From assembly GCA_035495815.1 (NCBI GenBank), contig DATJFH010000118.1, positions 1 through 38,278 on the forward strand: 38,278 nucleotides of DNA, read 5' to 3'. Positions 25,675 to 33,648 of the stretch are shown here, in pieces. Below the pieces are notes generated by a model. That model was given only the letters and a program-made list of their open reading frames with translations. It was not told the origin of the DNA and did no database searches. The translations under genes were made by a program, and so were the position numbers. Numbering within the stretch: the first letter of the stretch is position 1; every line of letters begins with the position of its first letter. The DNA is from DATJFH01 sp035495815 (lineage in GTDB: Bacteria; Acidobacteriota; Terriglobia; Bryobacterales; Bryobacteraceae).

Positions 25675-26676
25675 TTATCGCTTGTACGTCTTGGAAAAAT
25701 TGTTGCGGCTGTTGGTCACCGTAAACGCGCCGCTCGCTTCCGCCGAGAGTTTGATCCACTTGCCTTGATCGTTCGCCTGGTCGGGGTTGGCGATGAACTG
25801 CTCGGCCGCGTTGTGCTCCTTGCCGGCGTTCACGGCATAGTGCACCTGCCAGATATCCTCGATCCCCGGAGAGTTGTGGATCACGGTCCAGGCCGCCGGC
25901 GTCCCGCCCTTGGTTGCGCCGTTGTTCATGATGGCGACGCGCGGCTTCAACGCGTGCACGATGGCGGCCGGTCCGGACGCGTCCATTCCGTGATGCGTGG
26001 TCAGGTAAACATCCACCGTCCCCACCAGGTTCTTCGGGCACACCAGCTCGCGCTCCTTGTTCCAGGTCAGATCGCCGAGATCGATCAGGCGGAACTTCCC
26101 AAAGGTGATCAGCGTTCCCGTCGACCGCGCGTTTTCGCTCTTGTCCTCCGGCTTGGCGATGTCGCCCGCGCAGGCCGGATTGGCCATCCCGGCGCCTTTC
26201 AGCGGCGACTTGATCATCTCGCCGTCGGCGGTCAGCACCTGCACATCCAGTCCTTTCACCGGAATCCTGTCGCCCGGCTTGACCACCATGTGCTGGCCCG
26301 AGCCCCAGGATTTTTGGTAGGCCGAATACAGCGCATCCGGATTCTGGCCGCTCTCCCGGTTCGGACCGTGGTCGACGTAGTGTTTGACCGGAATCTTGGC
26401 CGCCAGTTGGGGGACGCCGCCCACGTGATCGGCGTGGTAGTGAGTCACCACCAGATAGTCGATCTGCTTGACTCCGGCCAGTTTGGCCGCCGCCAGGATC
26501 CGGTCCGCGTCGCGGTTGTTGAATCCCGCCCAACCCGTGTCGACCAGCATGGACTGGCCGGAGGGAGAAACCACGAGGGTGGCCTGGCCTCCCTCGACGT
26601 CGATAAAGTAAACATCCAGGGTCTTAGCTGCCGGTAGTAAAGCCGCGAAAATAAGCGCCAGAAGAAAAGCTCGCAT
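25675..26676 (-). CDS. Exported metallo-beta-lactamase-fold hydrolase (ComEC/Rec2 C-terminal-like)
   Basis: This 333-aa protein has a signal peptide (about 1-17) followed by an MBL fold. The zinc motif HxHxDH is at His79, His81, Asp83 and His84 (THYHADH), preceded by LVDTGWAG. Further metal or active-site positions are likely in LIDLGDLTW and THHGMDASG, resembling the C-terminal hydrolase domain of ComEC. The beginning, DVYFIDVEGGQATLV, closely matches that family. It probably acts in the periplasm on a phosphodiester or other ester; the substrate is unknown. TAGGAT lies six bases upstream of the ATG, and its AGGA could also serve as ribosome binding site. Divergent from the zinc-ribbon gene. 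Confidence 0.88.
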   Translation of the reverse strand: MRAFLLALIFAALLPAAKTLDVYFIDVEGGQATLVVSPSGQSMLVDTGWAGFNNRDADRILAAAKLAGVKQIDYLVVTHYHADHVGGVPQLAAKIPVKHYVDHGPNRESGQNPDALYSAYQKSWGSGQHMVVKPGDRIPVKGLDVQVLTADGEMIKSPLKGAGMANPACAGDIAKPEDKSENARSTGTLITFGKFRLIDLGDLTWNKERELVCPKNLVGTVDVYLTTHHGMDASGPAAIVHALKPRVAIMNNGATKGGTPAAWTVIHNSPGIEDIWQVHYAVNAGKEHNAAEQFIANPDQANDQGKWIKLSAEASGAFTVTNSRNNFSKTYKR

Positions 26677-26682
26677 GGCCGA

Positions 26683-26688
26683 ATCCTA
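26683..26688 (-). promoter_or_regulatory. -10-like TAGGAT six bases before the MBL gene
   Basis: On the minus strand TAGGAT, then TCGGCC, then ATG 26676. The spacing equals that at 448 and 4413. Because AGGA within the hexamer also sits at Shine-Dalgarno distance, this example is ambiguous. Confidence 0.3.
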
Positions 26689-26815
26689 TCACACCCCCGT
26701 TGCGCCGGGTTCCGCGGGCCTGCTTCCGGACGGCTACGGATGCGTTTGCCGGCGCGGCGGACGCTTCCTTGCGGGAACAATCGCCGCTGTCGTAACGTAT
26801 CTTGAGAGTGAGGAC

Positions 26816-27265
26816 ATGCCTTACTGCAGCCACTGCGGAAACCAGGTCGGGACGAACGACATCTTCTGCTCCCGTTGCGGGACCCGCCAGCCAGTTGCGC
26901 CCCGTCCGGCCGTCGACCCTCTTTCCAGGCTCTCACCCCGGGTGGCGGCAGCGCTCTGCTACATTCCGGTCGTCGGGTGGATCGCCTCGATCATCGTCCT
27001 CGCCTCCGACCGCTTTCGCCACGATCATCGCATCCGGTTCCATGCGTTCCAGGGGCTGTATCTCTTCGTCGCCTGGCTTATCGTGGACCAGGTGATTCGA
27101 CCCCTGTTCTCCGGCCTGCCCGGCGCCTTCTTCCCGGTACACAAGGTTCTCGACGTCATCCTGATGCTCACCTGGATCTTCATGCTGGTCAAGGTCAGCC
27201 ACGACGAAACGTACTCGCTGCCCATCATCGGCGACCTGGCGGAAAAGTCGGCCGCCGAGCGCTGA
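26816..27265 (+). CDS. Zinc-ribbon membrane protein (DUF4870-like)
   Basis: This 149-aa protein starts with a double-CxxC zinc ribbon (CSHCGNQ...FCSRCGTRQ, about 4-26), a Pro-rich linker, and three hydrophobic segments (about 45-66, 79-101, 117-136). Their spacing and HRIRFHAFQ motif fit the DUF4870/Tic20-like small membrane family. The zinc ribbon probably faces the cytoplasm. The role is unknown. The frame is open upstream to 26675, but ATG 26816 begins the zinc ribbon and is preceded by GTGAGG. The broken esterase gene follows after 38 bp on the same strand. Confidence 0.85.
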   Translation: MPYCSHCGNQVGTNDIFCSRCGTRQPVAPRPAVDPLSRLSPRVAAALCYIPVVGWIASIIVLASDRFRHDHRIRFHAFQGLYLFVAWLIVDQVIRPLFSGLPGAFFPVHKVLDVILMLTWIFMLVKVSHDETYSLPIIGDLAEKSAAER

Positions 27266-27291
27266 ACCAAGCGCGGCGCCCGATCCCCAGG

Positions 27292-27297
27292 TATCAT
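27292..27297 (+). promoter_or_regulatory. -10-like TATCAT six bases before the esterase gene
   Basis: TATCAT, six bases (CGGGGA), then ATG 27304, repeating the leaderless spacing. It lies in the 38-bp gap after the zinc-ribbon gene, so it could give the esterase its own transcript. No -35 is seen. Confidence 0.35.
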
Positions 27298-27303
27298 CGG
27301 GGA

Positions 27304-28178
27304 ATGCGTTTTTCGATCCTGATATTTGGACTCGCCGTGGCCGCCGCCCACGCGCAGCAGCGGACGGCCAGGATTCCCGACTCCGTCTCGGTGGAGCGCG
27401 ACATCGTGTATGCCCAATATGGCGCCAGGCAGCTCCGCCTGGATCTCTATCGTCCGAAGCAGGAAGGACAGCCCCTGCCCGGCATCGTCGTGATTCGCGG
27501 CGGCGGCTGGCGGTCCGGAGACAAGCAGGGCTTCGCCGCCATCGCGGCCGCCCTCGCCGAAAAGGGCTGGCGGCGGCCTGCATCGAGTACCGCGTGCTGC
27601 CCGAAGCGCGGTTTCCGCTGGAAGTGAACGACGTCAAGGCGGCCGTGCGATGGATGCGGGCCGAAGGCAAACGCTACCGCATCCGGCCCGATGCGATCGG
27701 CGCCATCGGCGGATCGGCCGGCGGCCACCTGGTCGCCATGCTGGGGACCAGCGACCGGGCGCCGGACCTCGAGGGCGACGGCGGGCACGCCGGTGTCTCC
27801 AGCCGCGTGCAGGCCGTGGTGGCCATGGCGCCGGTGGTGGACTTCACCCAATTCGGCAAGGCGCGCGATCCCAAAACGCCCTTCGACTTCCTCGGCGTCA
27901 GCTTCGCCGCGAACCCGGCCCTGTTCGCCAAAGCCTCGCCGGTCACCTACCTGAGCCGCGATTCGGCCCCGATTCTTTTGATCCACAGCACCGGCGACAA
28001 AACCGTTCCCATCGCCCAATCCGAGCTCATGCTGGCGCGCTGCAAGGAGACAGGCGTTCCCGCGGAAATGATGACCATCGAGGGCGCTCCCCATGCCTTC
28101 TGGAACATGCCCCAATGGCAGGCCAGCGTGATGGACAGGGCCGCGAAGTTCTTCCACGGCCGGCTGGACGGAAAGTAA
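27304..28178 (+). pseudogene. Secreted alpha/beta-hydrolase esterase, frameshifted
   Basis: The intact protein would be about 291 aa. It has a signal peptide (1-17, ending AHA), an oxyanion-loop-like RGGGW (about 65-69, where HGGGW is usual), nucleophile Ser in GGSAGG (about residue 138), Asp in HSTGDKTVP and His in GAPHAFW. This is the acetyl-esterase/BD-FAE-like branch of secreted carbohydrate or feruloyl esterases. The frame breaks after Trp89 (codon 27568-27570). The following bases read CG GCG GCC TGC, so one base is missing, and from 27573 the correct frame runs to the stop at 28178. Homology before and after is continuous (...EKGW / AACIEYRVLPEARFP...). Either a recent one-base deletion or a read error in a GGCGGCGG context. 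The downstream part alone lacks the signal. Confidence 0.82.
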
Positions 28179-28181
28179 TCT

Positions 28182-29513
28182 CTACAACTCGGTGATGGGC
28201 CCGGTGCTGGTGTTGAAGCGGTCCGTCTCGATCCCCATCCGCTGGGCCAGAGTCAGGTGTAGATTCGCCAGCGGCGTATTCGCCGCCAGTTTCAAATGAC
28301 TCCCCGGCCGCAAGCCGCCGGCCCGGCCCGCCAGCACGATCGGAAGGTTGCGCGTGATGTGGCCGTTGCCGTCCCGCAATTCGCAGGCATAAAGCACCAT
28401 GGAATGATCGAGCAGCGAACTTCCGCCTTCGTCGATGGATTTCATCTTCTCCAGCAGATAGGCGTACTGCGACACGTACCAGCGGCTGACGATGGTGTAG
28501 GGAACCGTCAACTCCGCCTGTTCCTTGTGATGCGAGATGCTGTGATGATCGCCCTTCACTCCTTCGAGGAAGGAGAAATTCTGGCGGCTGAATCCGTGCG
28601 CCATCATCAGCGTGATCACGCGGGTCGAATCGGTCTGCAGCGCGGCCACCAGCAGGTCCATCATGATCCGCAGGTGGATGTCGCGCGTCGCCGGGACGCC
28701 GTCCTCGGGCGCAGCCAGCGACGGCTTCGATTGCGGCGTCCAGCCGCCCGCCGCTCGCTGCTTCGGACTCAGCGTGGCGTCGATGCGCTTCTCCACGTCG
28801 TGAACCGACGTCAGGTATTCGTCCAGCTTGCGCTTGTCGGCCGCGCTCACCTGCCGCATCATCCGGCGCGAGTCTTCCAAAATCCGGTCGACCAGGCTCT
28901 TGTTCTGCGCGGCGCGCTCGCGCGCGTTCTGCCCGCTGCCGAACAGACGGTCGAAGACCGCCCGCGGATTGATCTCCGGGTCCACCTTCGTCGCCGGACC
29001 GCTCCAGGAAACCGTGCTCGCAAACGAGATCGGCAGGTTGTTCTCGCCGCCCGACCGGGGAGGCTCCGTCCCCAGCTCGAGCGACAGCAGGCGCGTCTCC
29101 TGTCCCAGCTTCTTCGCTACGAACTGGTCGATGGACACGCCCATCCTGGGAATCAGCGCGTCGTCGTTGGCCTGAACCTGTAGCGGGGTTCCCGTCAGCA
29201 CGGCCGAAGTGGCCGCCACGTGACCTTTGGCCGGTGTGCCCAGGTTCGAAATGATCGTGATATCGTCCCGCAGCCTGGCCAGCGGTTCCAGAATCGGAGA
29301 GAACTCGTAGCCCGCGCCGGTTCCCTTGACGTCCCATGCCGGCGGATACACGCCGTTCGGCTGGAACAGGCAGACCAGGCGTCGCGGCGGACCGGCAACT
29401 TCCGCGCCCGTACGCGGGGCCGCGGCCTCCATTACCTCCAGCAGCGGCAGGGATACCGAAGCTGCCGCGCCGCGCAACATCGTACGCCGGGAGATCTGCC
29501 ATTTCGGGGTCAT
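28182..29513 (-). CDS. Tat-exported DUF1552 protein
   Basis: This 443-aa protein begins with a twin-arginine signal (SRRTMLRG at 8-15, then a hydrophobic stretch to about 26). The DUF1552 body shows LFQPNGVYPP, SNLGTPAKGHVAATSAVLTG, DQFVAKKLG, LLSLELGTEP and a late LYACELRDGNGH. The family is known mainly from Planctomycetes and Acidobacteria, nearly always next to DUF1592 cytochromes, and has no proven biochemical role. ATG 29513 is fixed by the Tat signal and by its ATGA overlap with the stop of the upstream DUF1592 gene. Export in folded form suggests a cofactor. The gene ends three bases from the convergent esterase stop. Confidence 0.9.
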   Translation of the reverse strand: MTPKWQISRRTMLRGAAASVSLPLLEVMEAAAPRTGAEVAGPPRRLVCLFQPNGVYPPAWDVKGTGAGYEFSPILEPLARLRDDITIISNLGTPAKGHVAATSAVLTGTPLQVQANDDALIPRMGVSIDQFVAKKLGQETRLLSLELGTEPPRSGGENNLPISFASTVSWSGPATKVDPEINPRAVFDRLFGSGQNARERAAQNKSLVDRILEDSRRMMRQVSAADKRKLDEYLTSVHDVEKRIDATLSPKQRAAGGWTPQSKPSLAAPEDGVPATRDIHLRIMMDLLVAALQTDSTRVITLMMAHGFSRQNFSFLEGVKGDHHSISHHKEQAELTVPYTIVSRWYVSQYAYLLEKMKSIDEGGSSLLDHSMVLYACELRDGNGHITRNLPIVLAGRAGGLRPGSHLKLAANTPLANLHLTLAQRMGIETDRFNTSTGPITEL

Positions 29514-31846
29514 CGGGTATGCTCCTCGTCCGGGGGTAATTGTTGGTTCTGGAAGGGATAGCTCTGCGCGACCGCCGTCAGCAGGGCGGACGGCCGCCAT
29601 CCGGCCGAAATCACCGTCCTGGCGATTTTCTCGGTCACTGGTTCATCAAAATACCGCAATTCCCGGCCCAATGCAAACCGCAGGATCCGGGCCGCCAGCG
29701 TCCGGGCGAACTGCTCCTGGCGCGCCAGCAGCACTTTCTTCAATTCCGCCGGACCGCTGAACCGCTCGCCGCTCCCCAGCACTCCCACCGAATCCACCGG
29801 CTGGCCATTGTCCTTCTCGCGCCAGCCTCCTGTCGCATCGAAGTTCTCCAGTCCATAACCCAGCGGGTCGATGCGGTTGTGGCACGACGCGCATTGCGGC
29901 GCCTTGCGGTGCATCTCGAAGCGCTGCCGGATGGTCATCGCCGCGGTCTCTTTTGTCGGCTCCGGCAGGTCGCCGGCGTTGGCCGGAGGAGGGGGCAGCT
30001 TTTCGCCCAGCATCACTTCGAGCAGCCACTTGCCCCGCACCACCGGACTGGTACGGACCGGAAGCGACGTCGCCGTCAGGACGCTACCCATGCCCAGCAC
30101 TCCGCCGCGGTTGGGATCGGTCAAAGCCGTCTTCCGCATCTCCCTTCCCAGCACGCCGGAGATCTTGTAGTGACGGGCCAGCTCTTCGTTGAGGAACGTG
30201 TAGTCGGACGAAAGCAGATTCAACAGGCTCCGGTCTTCGCGCGCCAGAGAGCTGAAGAAAAGATTCGATTCGGCCAGCATGGCGTCCCGCAGGTTGTCGG
30301 TGAACGCGGGAAAGGTCTTGCGGTCCGGCCCTCCCGAGCGCGCCAACTCGCTGTACCCCAGCCATTGCCCGAAGAACTGCTCGATAAAGGCCGACGACTT
30401 CGGGTCCATCGCCATGCGGCGAACCTGCTTCTCGATGACCCCGGGCTGATGCAGCTTTTTCTCGCGGGCCAGCTGCAGCAGCTCGTCGTCCGGCATGGAC
30501 ATCCACAGGAAGTAGGAAAGCCGCGAGGCCAGTTCGTAATCGTTCAGCCGGTAGGCGGCCGCGGCCGTCCCGCTGCCTTCCACGCGGAAGAGAAAGAACG
30601 GCGACACCAGCGCGGCCTTCAATCCCGATCCGACGGCGTCTTCGAACTTGGCGCCCTTCTTCGTCTCCCGGCGGAACAGGTTCACCAGCAGATCCACCTC
30701 CGCCGAACTCGCCGGACGCCGGTAAGCCCGCGACGCAAAGCGTTCGAAGATCCGCCGGGCAGCCTTCTCCGGAGCCGCCCCGGGCTCGGCGATGAAGACC
30801 CGCGATCCGTTCTCGGTGGCGCGGCGCTCGGCCGAATCGCTGATCTCCAGCCAGTCGAGCGAGAGAAGCGGCCGTGCCGCCGGATCCGGCTTCGCGCTCG
30901 GCGTCAGCGGCGGGACGTCGGTGCGCGCCGCGAAATAGTGCAGCGAAACCCGTTGGCTGCCCCTCTTGATCTGGGTCTCGAAGGTGAAAACAGCAGGCTC
31001 ATCGGCCGAAGCGGCTACCTGCTGCTGCCCTTTCAACTCGCCTCCCACCCGTAGCGCGACCGCCGGCAGATAACCCGGCTTGTCGGACCGGCCCCAGGCC
31101 CGCACCCTGAAGGTGTAGGTCCCCGCCCTCGGAAAAGCGACGTACTGATAAATCGTGTTCTGCGTCACCGCGACGTCATAGCCGTAAGGCTTTTTGGGCG
31201 TGCCGGTCTCGGTGATCCGCATGTCTTCTACCTCCAGCTTCAAATGGAAGGGCTGCGCATTGCGCCGCGCGGTCACCACTTCGTCCACGATGTATCCCGC
31301 CGCCGCCAGGTACTTCTCCACCAGCAGCGGCGAGAGGAACAGCCCTTCGCGATCGTTGGTGAAGCCGCTCTCCCCGCTTCCGTCGATGGGGAACGAGTCG
31401 GCTGGACGTAAATCGATTCCGGTCAGATCGCGGATCGTGTTGTTGTATTCGACCCGGTTGAGCCGCGGCAGCGTCACGTGGCCGGCGTTCCGGACTTTGT
31501 CCCAGTCCGGATGCTTCAGCTCGCTGGCGATGAAGCCGATCAGCCGCTCCCTGTCCTCGGCCGAAGGTAGCGGCGCCGCGGGCGGCATTTCGGCGCTCTC
31601 CAGCTTCTCCAGGACCTTTCTCCAAAGAGGACGGTCCTTCAGGATCGACGTAGCGTCGGCGAAGCGGGCGAAGTTGATGCCCGCCGTCTGAACCTCCGCT
31701 CCGTGGCAGCGCGTGCAGTAGGTGTCGAGAAGCGGACGGATCTGCTTGGCGAACTGCTCGTCCTTCGGGGCAGCCTGCAGCGAAATACAGCAGAGCAGCA
31801 TCAGACCGGGCAGCCCGGAGCACAACGGTGAAGACCGGCGTTCCAT
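29510..31846 (-). CDS. Exported PSD-type cytochrome (DUF1587/1592/1588/1585 protein)
   Basis: This 778-aa protein has a Sec signal (about 1-25) followed by an N-terminal c-type heme segment with CxxCH at Cys44-His48 (CTRCHG). The order of PSD domains is then visible: DUF1587 (NRVEYNNTIRDLTG), a carbohydrate-binding-like beta region (about 220-350), DUF1595, DUF1592 (ASRLSYFLWMSMPDDELL), DUF1588 with a second CxxCH at 652-656 (CASCHNRIDPLG), and C-terminal DUF1585. It is probably a periplasmic di-heme protein that works with the DUF1552 partner. The frame is open upstream to 32158, but ATG 31846 starts the signal peptide and is preceded by AAGAGA and a TAGAAT hexamer. Coupled to the DUF1552 gene by ATGA. 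Confidence 0.9.
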   Translation of the reverse strand: MERRSSPLCSGLPGLMLLCCISLQAAPKDEQFAKQIRPLLDTYCTRCHGAEVQTAGINFARFADATSILKDRPLWRKVLEKLESAEMPPAAPLPSAEDRERLIGFIASELKHPDWDKVRNAGHVTLPRLNRVEYNNTIRDLTGIDLRPADSFPIDGSGESGFTNDREGLFLSPLLVEKYLAAAGYIVDEVVTARRNAQPFHLKLEVEDMRITETGTPKKPYGYDVAVTQNTIYQYVAFPRAGTYTFRVRAWGRSDKPGYLPAVALRVGGELKGQQQVAASADEPAVFTFETQIKRGSQRVSLHYFAARTDVPPLTPSAKPDPAARPLLSLDWLEISDSAERRATENGSRVFIAEPGAAPEKAARRIFERFASRAYRRPASSAEVDLLVNLFRRETKKGAKFEDAVGSGLKAALVSPFFLFRVEGSGTAAAAYRLNDYELASRLSYFLWMSMPDDELLQLAREKKLHQPGVIEKQVRRMAMDPKSSAFIEQFFGQWLGYSELARSGGPDRKTFPAFTDNLRDAMLAESNLFFSSLAREDRSLLNLLSSDYTFLNEELARHYKISGVLGREMRKTALTDPNRGGVLGMGSVLTATSLPVRTSPVVRGKWLLEVMLGEKLPPPPANAGDLPEPTKETAAMTIRQRFEMHRKAPQCASCHNRIDPLGYGLENFDATGGWREKDNGQPVDSVGVLGSGERFSGPAELKKVLLARQEQFARTLAARILRFALGRELRYFDEPVTEKIARTVISAGWRPSALLTAVAQSYPFQNQQLPPDEEHTR

Positions 31847-31856
31847 CAGTCTCTTG

Positions 31857-31862
31857 ATTCTA
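31857..31862 (-). promoter_or_regulatory. -10-like TAGAAT before the DUF1592 gene
   Basis: TAGAAT is ten bases before ATG 31846, so the expected leader would be about four bases. AAGAGA between them is too near the predicted 5' end to act as an ordinary ribosome binding site. Confidence 0.35.
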
Positions 31863-32078
31863 TCGAAGACGGGGCACGGGATTCTCCTCGATGTACCAGC
31901 GGATCTTGTCGAACTCACCTGCCTGCCGACTCGATGGTCGTAGCTCTCCTCCGGCCAAAACGAGCGATGTTCATGCCGGCGAGCGCCAGTCCGAAGCTCA
32001 GCGTTGCCTCCGGAAAAGGTCGATTCGAAGCTCACGTGGAGCGGCAGAAATCTCGCGCGAAAAGCCGGCCGGGGGTTC

Positions 32079-32110
32079 GGCTGCGGACCCGGGGGTCCAG
32101 CCCCACTTTT
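32079..32110 (+). terminator. Terminator-like hairpin
   Basis: GGCTG(C)GGACCC and GGGTCCAGCC form a ten-pair stem with one bulged C and a two-base gap, followed after four bases by TTTT. On the plus strand this is terminator-like. No plus-strand gene lies directly upstream, so it may insulate the small gene at 32242 from read-through, or be unrelated to termination. Confidence 0.35.
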
Positions 32111-32194
32111 AAGTCGCAGACCGGAGACCCGGGGCAATGGGAGCCGTCCTTTCGCCATACCCTCACTCGGGTGAAAAACGCCGCTTTTTTGGAC

Positions 32195-32222
32195 TTGACA
32201 AGTCCGGTGACATGGTTAGAAT
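32195..32222 (+). promoter_or_regulatory. Sigma-70-type promoter TTGACA-16-TAGAAT
   Basis: A perfect -35 TTGACA (32195-32200), a 16-bp spacer and -10 TAGAAT (32217-32222) predict a start near 32229 and a 13-base leader before ATG 32242. This is the only complete near-consensus promoter I find in the window, and it precedes a 50-codon gene. Confidence 0.65.
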
Positions 32223-32241
32223 AAATCGTAGTTCGTTCTAT

Positions 32242-32394
32242 ATGCAACCCGTGCAACCTGCTGCCTGCGAGCACAGCCGCACCGTCATTATTGCCCGGCG
32301 TGACGGCGTGGATTATGTGGAGTGTCTAGACTGCCGCTTGATCATCGAAGCGGAGGATCTCGAGCCGGTGGTAATCGACGACGACGAAGAGTAA
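32242..32394 (+). CDS. Tiny Cys/His protein with acidic tail
   Basis: This 50-aa product has Cys9, His11, Cys28 and Cys31 (CxH...CxxC), a plausible single zinc site of the zinc-ribbon kind. It ends in a very acidic tail (VVIDDDEE). The segment VDYVECLDC resembles the second half of small rubredoxin-like or zinc-ribbon knuckles. It has no signal or membrane segment. The start is chosen from the promoter and from where the Cys/His pattern begins; the frame is open upstream but would start before the promoter. It is convergent with fliM, 18 bp away. The function is unknown; a nucleic-acid or protein-binding adaptor is possible. Confidence 0.65.
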   Translation: MQPVQPAACEHSRTVIIARRDGVDYVECLDCRLIIEAEDLEPVVIDDDEE

Positions 32395-32412
32395 TCCCGC
32401 CTCGGGGCCGCT

Positions 32413-33360
32413 TCAAGCTGTGGAGCTGGGGTTTTCCACACAGAACGAACGCCGGTTACCGTCCGCCACCATGTGGCCCTCGAACTTGCCCTGACCGTTT
32501 ACGGTGAGCGTCAGTGGACGGCTCAACGGGTGATCCAGATTCAGTATGTCGCCCGGCTCTATCGTCATCAGGTCCTGGACGAGCAGCGTGGGACCTTCGA
32601 GCCGCGCGTCGAGATGGACCCTGGTCGGCTTGAGCAGGTTCAGCATCCGGGTCTGTTCCGCCTCGGTGGAGTCCGTCTTGCGAACCGACCACTGCTGGTC
32701 GAACCGGTGCCGGAGCATCTTGATGACGATCGAGGGCATCCCGATATTCATCAGGCCGGTGTTGTCCCCTACCCGGATCTCGAGACCGATGGAGACCACC
32801 GCTTCGTTCGGCGCGAGAATCTGCAGCAGTTGCGGCTCCGTCTCGCGACCCTCCACCGTAAAATTGATGTTGGCCACCATCTGCCAGGCCTGCCCCAGAT
32901 CGTGGAGGATGATCCGGAACAGAGCATCGAGAATGCTCTGCTCGATTTCCGTGGTTTCCCGGGCCAGCGCTCCGCCCTTGCCCGATCCCCCCAGCAACAT
33001 TTCGAGCAGCGGGAACACCAGCGACGGATTCAGTTCCATGACCGCGTTTCCGTCGAAAGGCTGCATGCCGAGCGACACCAGCACGGTCGGGGACTGCAGG
33101 CACTGGGTGAACTCGGCGAACGAGAGCTGCTCCACCGAAACCAGGTTTACGATCACGTAGGCGCGCAGGTAGCCGGAAAGGCTGGAGGCCAGGTTGCGCG
33201 CAAAATTGTCGTGCAGAAGGTGAATCGATCTGAGCTGGTCCTTCGCTATGCGGTCCGGACGCCGGAAGTCATAGGAAGCGACCTTTGCCGAATCATCCTC
33301 CGGATCCTTGACCTCGCGGAACACTTTGTCGATTTCGTCTTGTGACACGAGCCGGCCCAT
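32413..33360 (-). CDS. fliM: Flagellar motor switch protein FliM
   Basis: This 315-aa FliM has the N-terminal CheY-P-binding motif in the form SQDEIDKVF (6-14; EIDALL is usual). The CheC-like middle domain includes MQPFDGNAVMELNPSLVFPLLEMLLGG and GSGKGG (the GGxG loop). A C-terminal FliN-like SpoA domain (about 240-310) has TRVHLDARLEG and LQVGDIL-like LMTIEPGDILNLDHPLS. Normally it forms the C-ring with FliG and FliN and binds CheY-P. ATG 33360 begins the CheY motif; the longer open frame upstream is not FliM-like. There is no other flagellar gene in the window; neighbours are the tiny Cys/His gene and a LacI regulator. Confidence 0.92.
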   Translation of the reverse strand: MGRLVSQDEIDKVFREVKDPEDDSAKVASYDFRRPDRIAKDQLRSIHLLHDNFARNLASSLSGYLRAYVIVNLVSVEQLSFAEFTQCLQSPTVLVSLGMQPFDGNAVMELNPSLVFPLLEMLLGGSGKGGALARETTEIEQSILDALFRIILHDLGQAWQMVANINFTVEGRETEPQLLQILAPNEAVVSIGLEIRVGDNTGLMNIGMPSIVIKMLRHRFDQQWSVRKTDSTEAEQTRMLNLLKPTRVHLDARLEGPTLLVQDLMTIEPGDILNLDHPLSRPLTLTVNGQGKFEGHMVADGNRRSFCVENPSSTA

Positions 33361-33648
33361 GGATACGTATCGGACGATGCGCCGGCCGGCTATAGATAGG
33401 CCGCGTCCAACTGCCTGGAATACCCCGATAGGGGTAGGGGTGAGCGCCGTCGCGGCCCTCCCGAGCCGGAGCCGGGCCGGGTCCGGATCGGAGAAGCGGG
33501 CGACCGCCGGTAGGGTAGGAGACCGGCCGCGCGGAAATCCGACCATTCTCAGCCACGGAGCGGTGGAGCTGCTCCGTCATAACGGGGTTGAGGGAGAAGC
33601 CGCCGGTTGAGGCCGGCTCCCCTGAAGGGGGGTGGATATCCCAGCTTC

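Larger units (their letters stand above)
31847..32241. other. Intergenic region with hairpin and two divergent promoters
   Basis: This 395-bp gap separates the DUF1592 gene (minus) from the small Cys/His gene (plus). It holds the -10 of the DUF1592 gene at its left end, a GC-rich hairpin with a short T run in the middle and a near-consensus promoter at its right end. The reading frame of the DUF1592 gene stays open through part of it, but the composition is not protein-like and no domain is seen. No other gene is supported. Confidence 0.6.

Noticed and set aside
33361..33648. Upstream extension of fliM and small inverted repeats between fliM and the LacI gene
   Set aside because: The extension is Arg/Pro/Gly-rich and not FliM-like. 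A 7-bp stem (ACGGAGC/GCTCCGT at 33555-33577) has a nine-base loop and no T run, so I do not call it a terminator.
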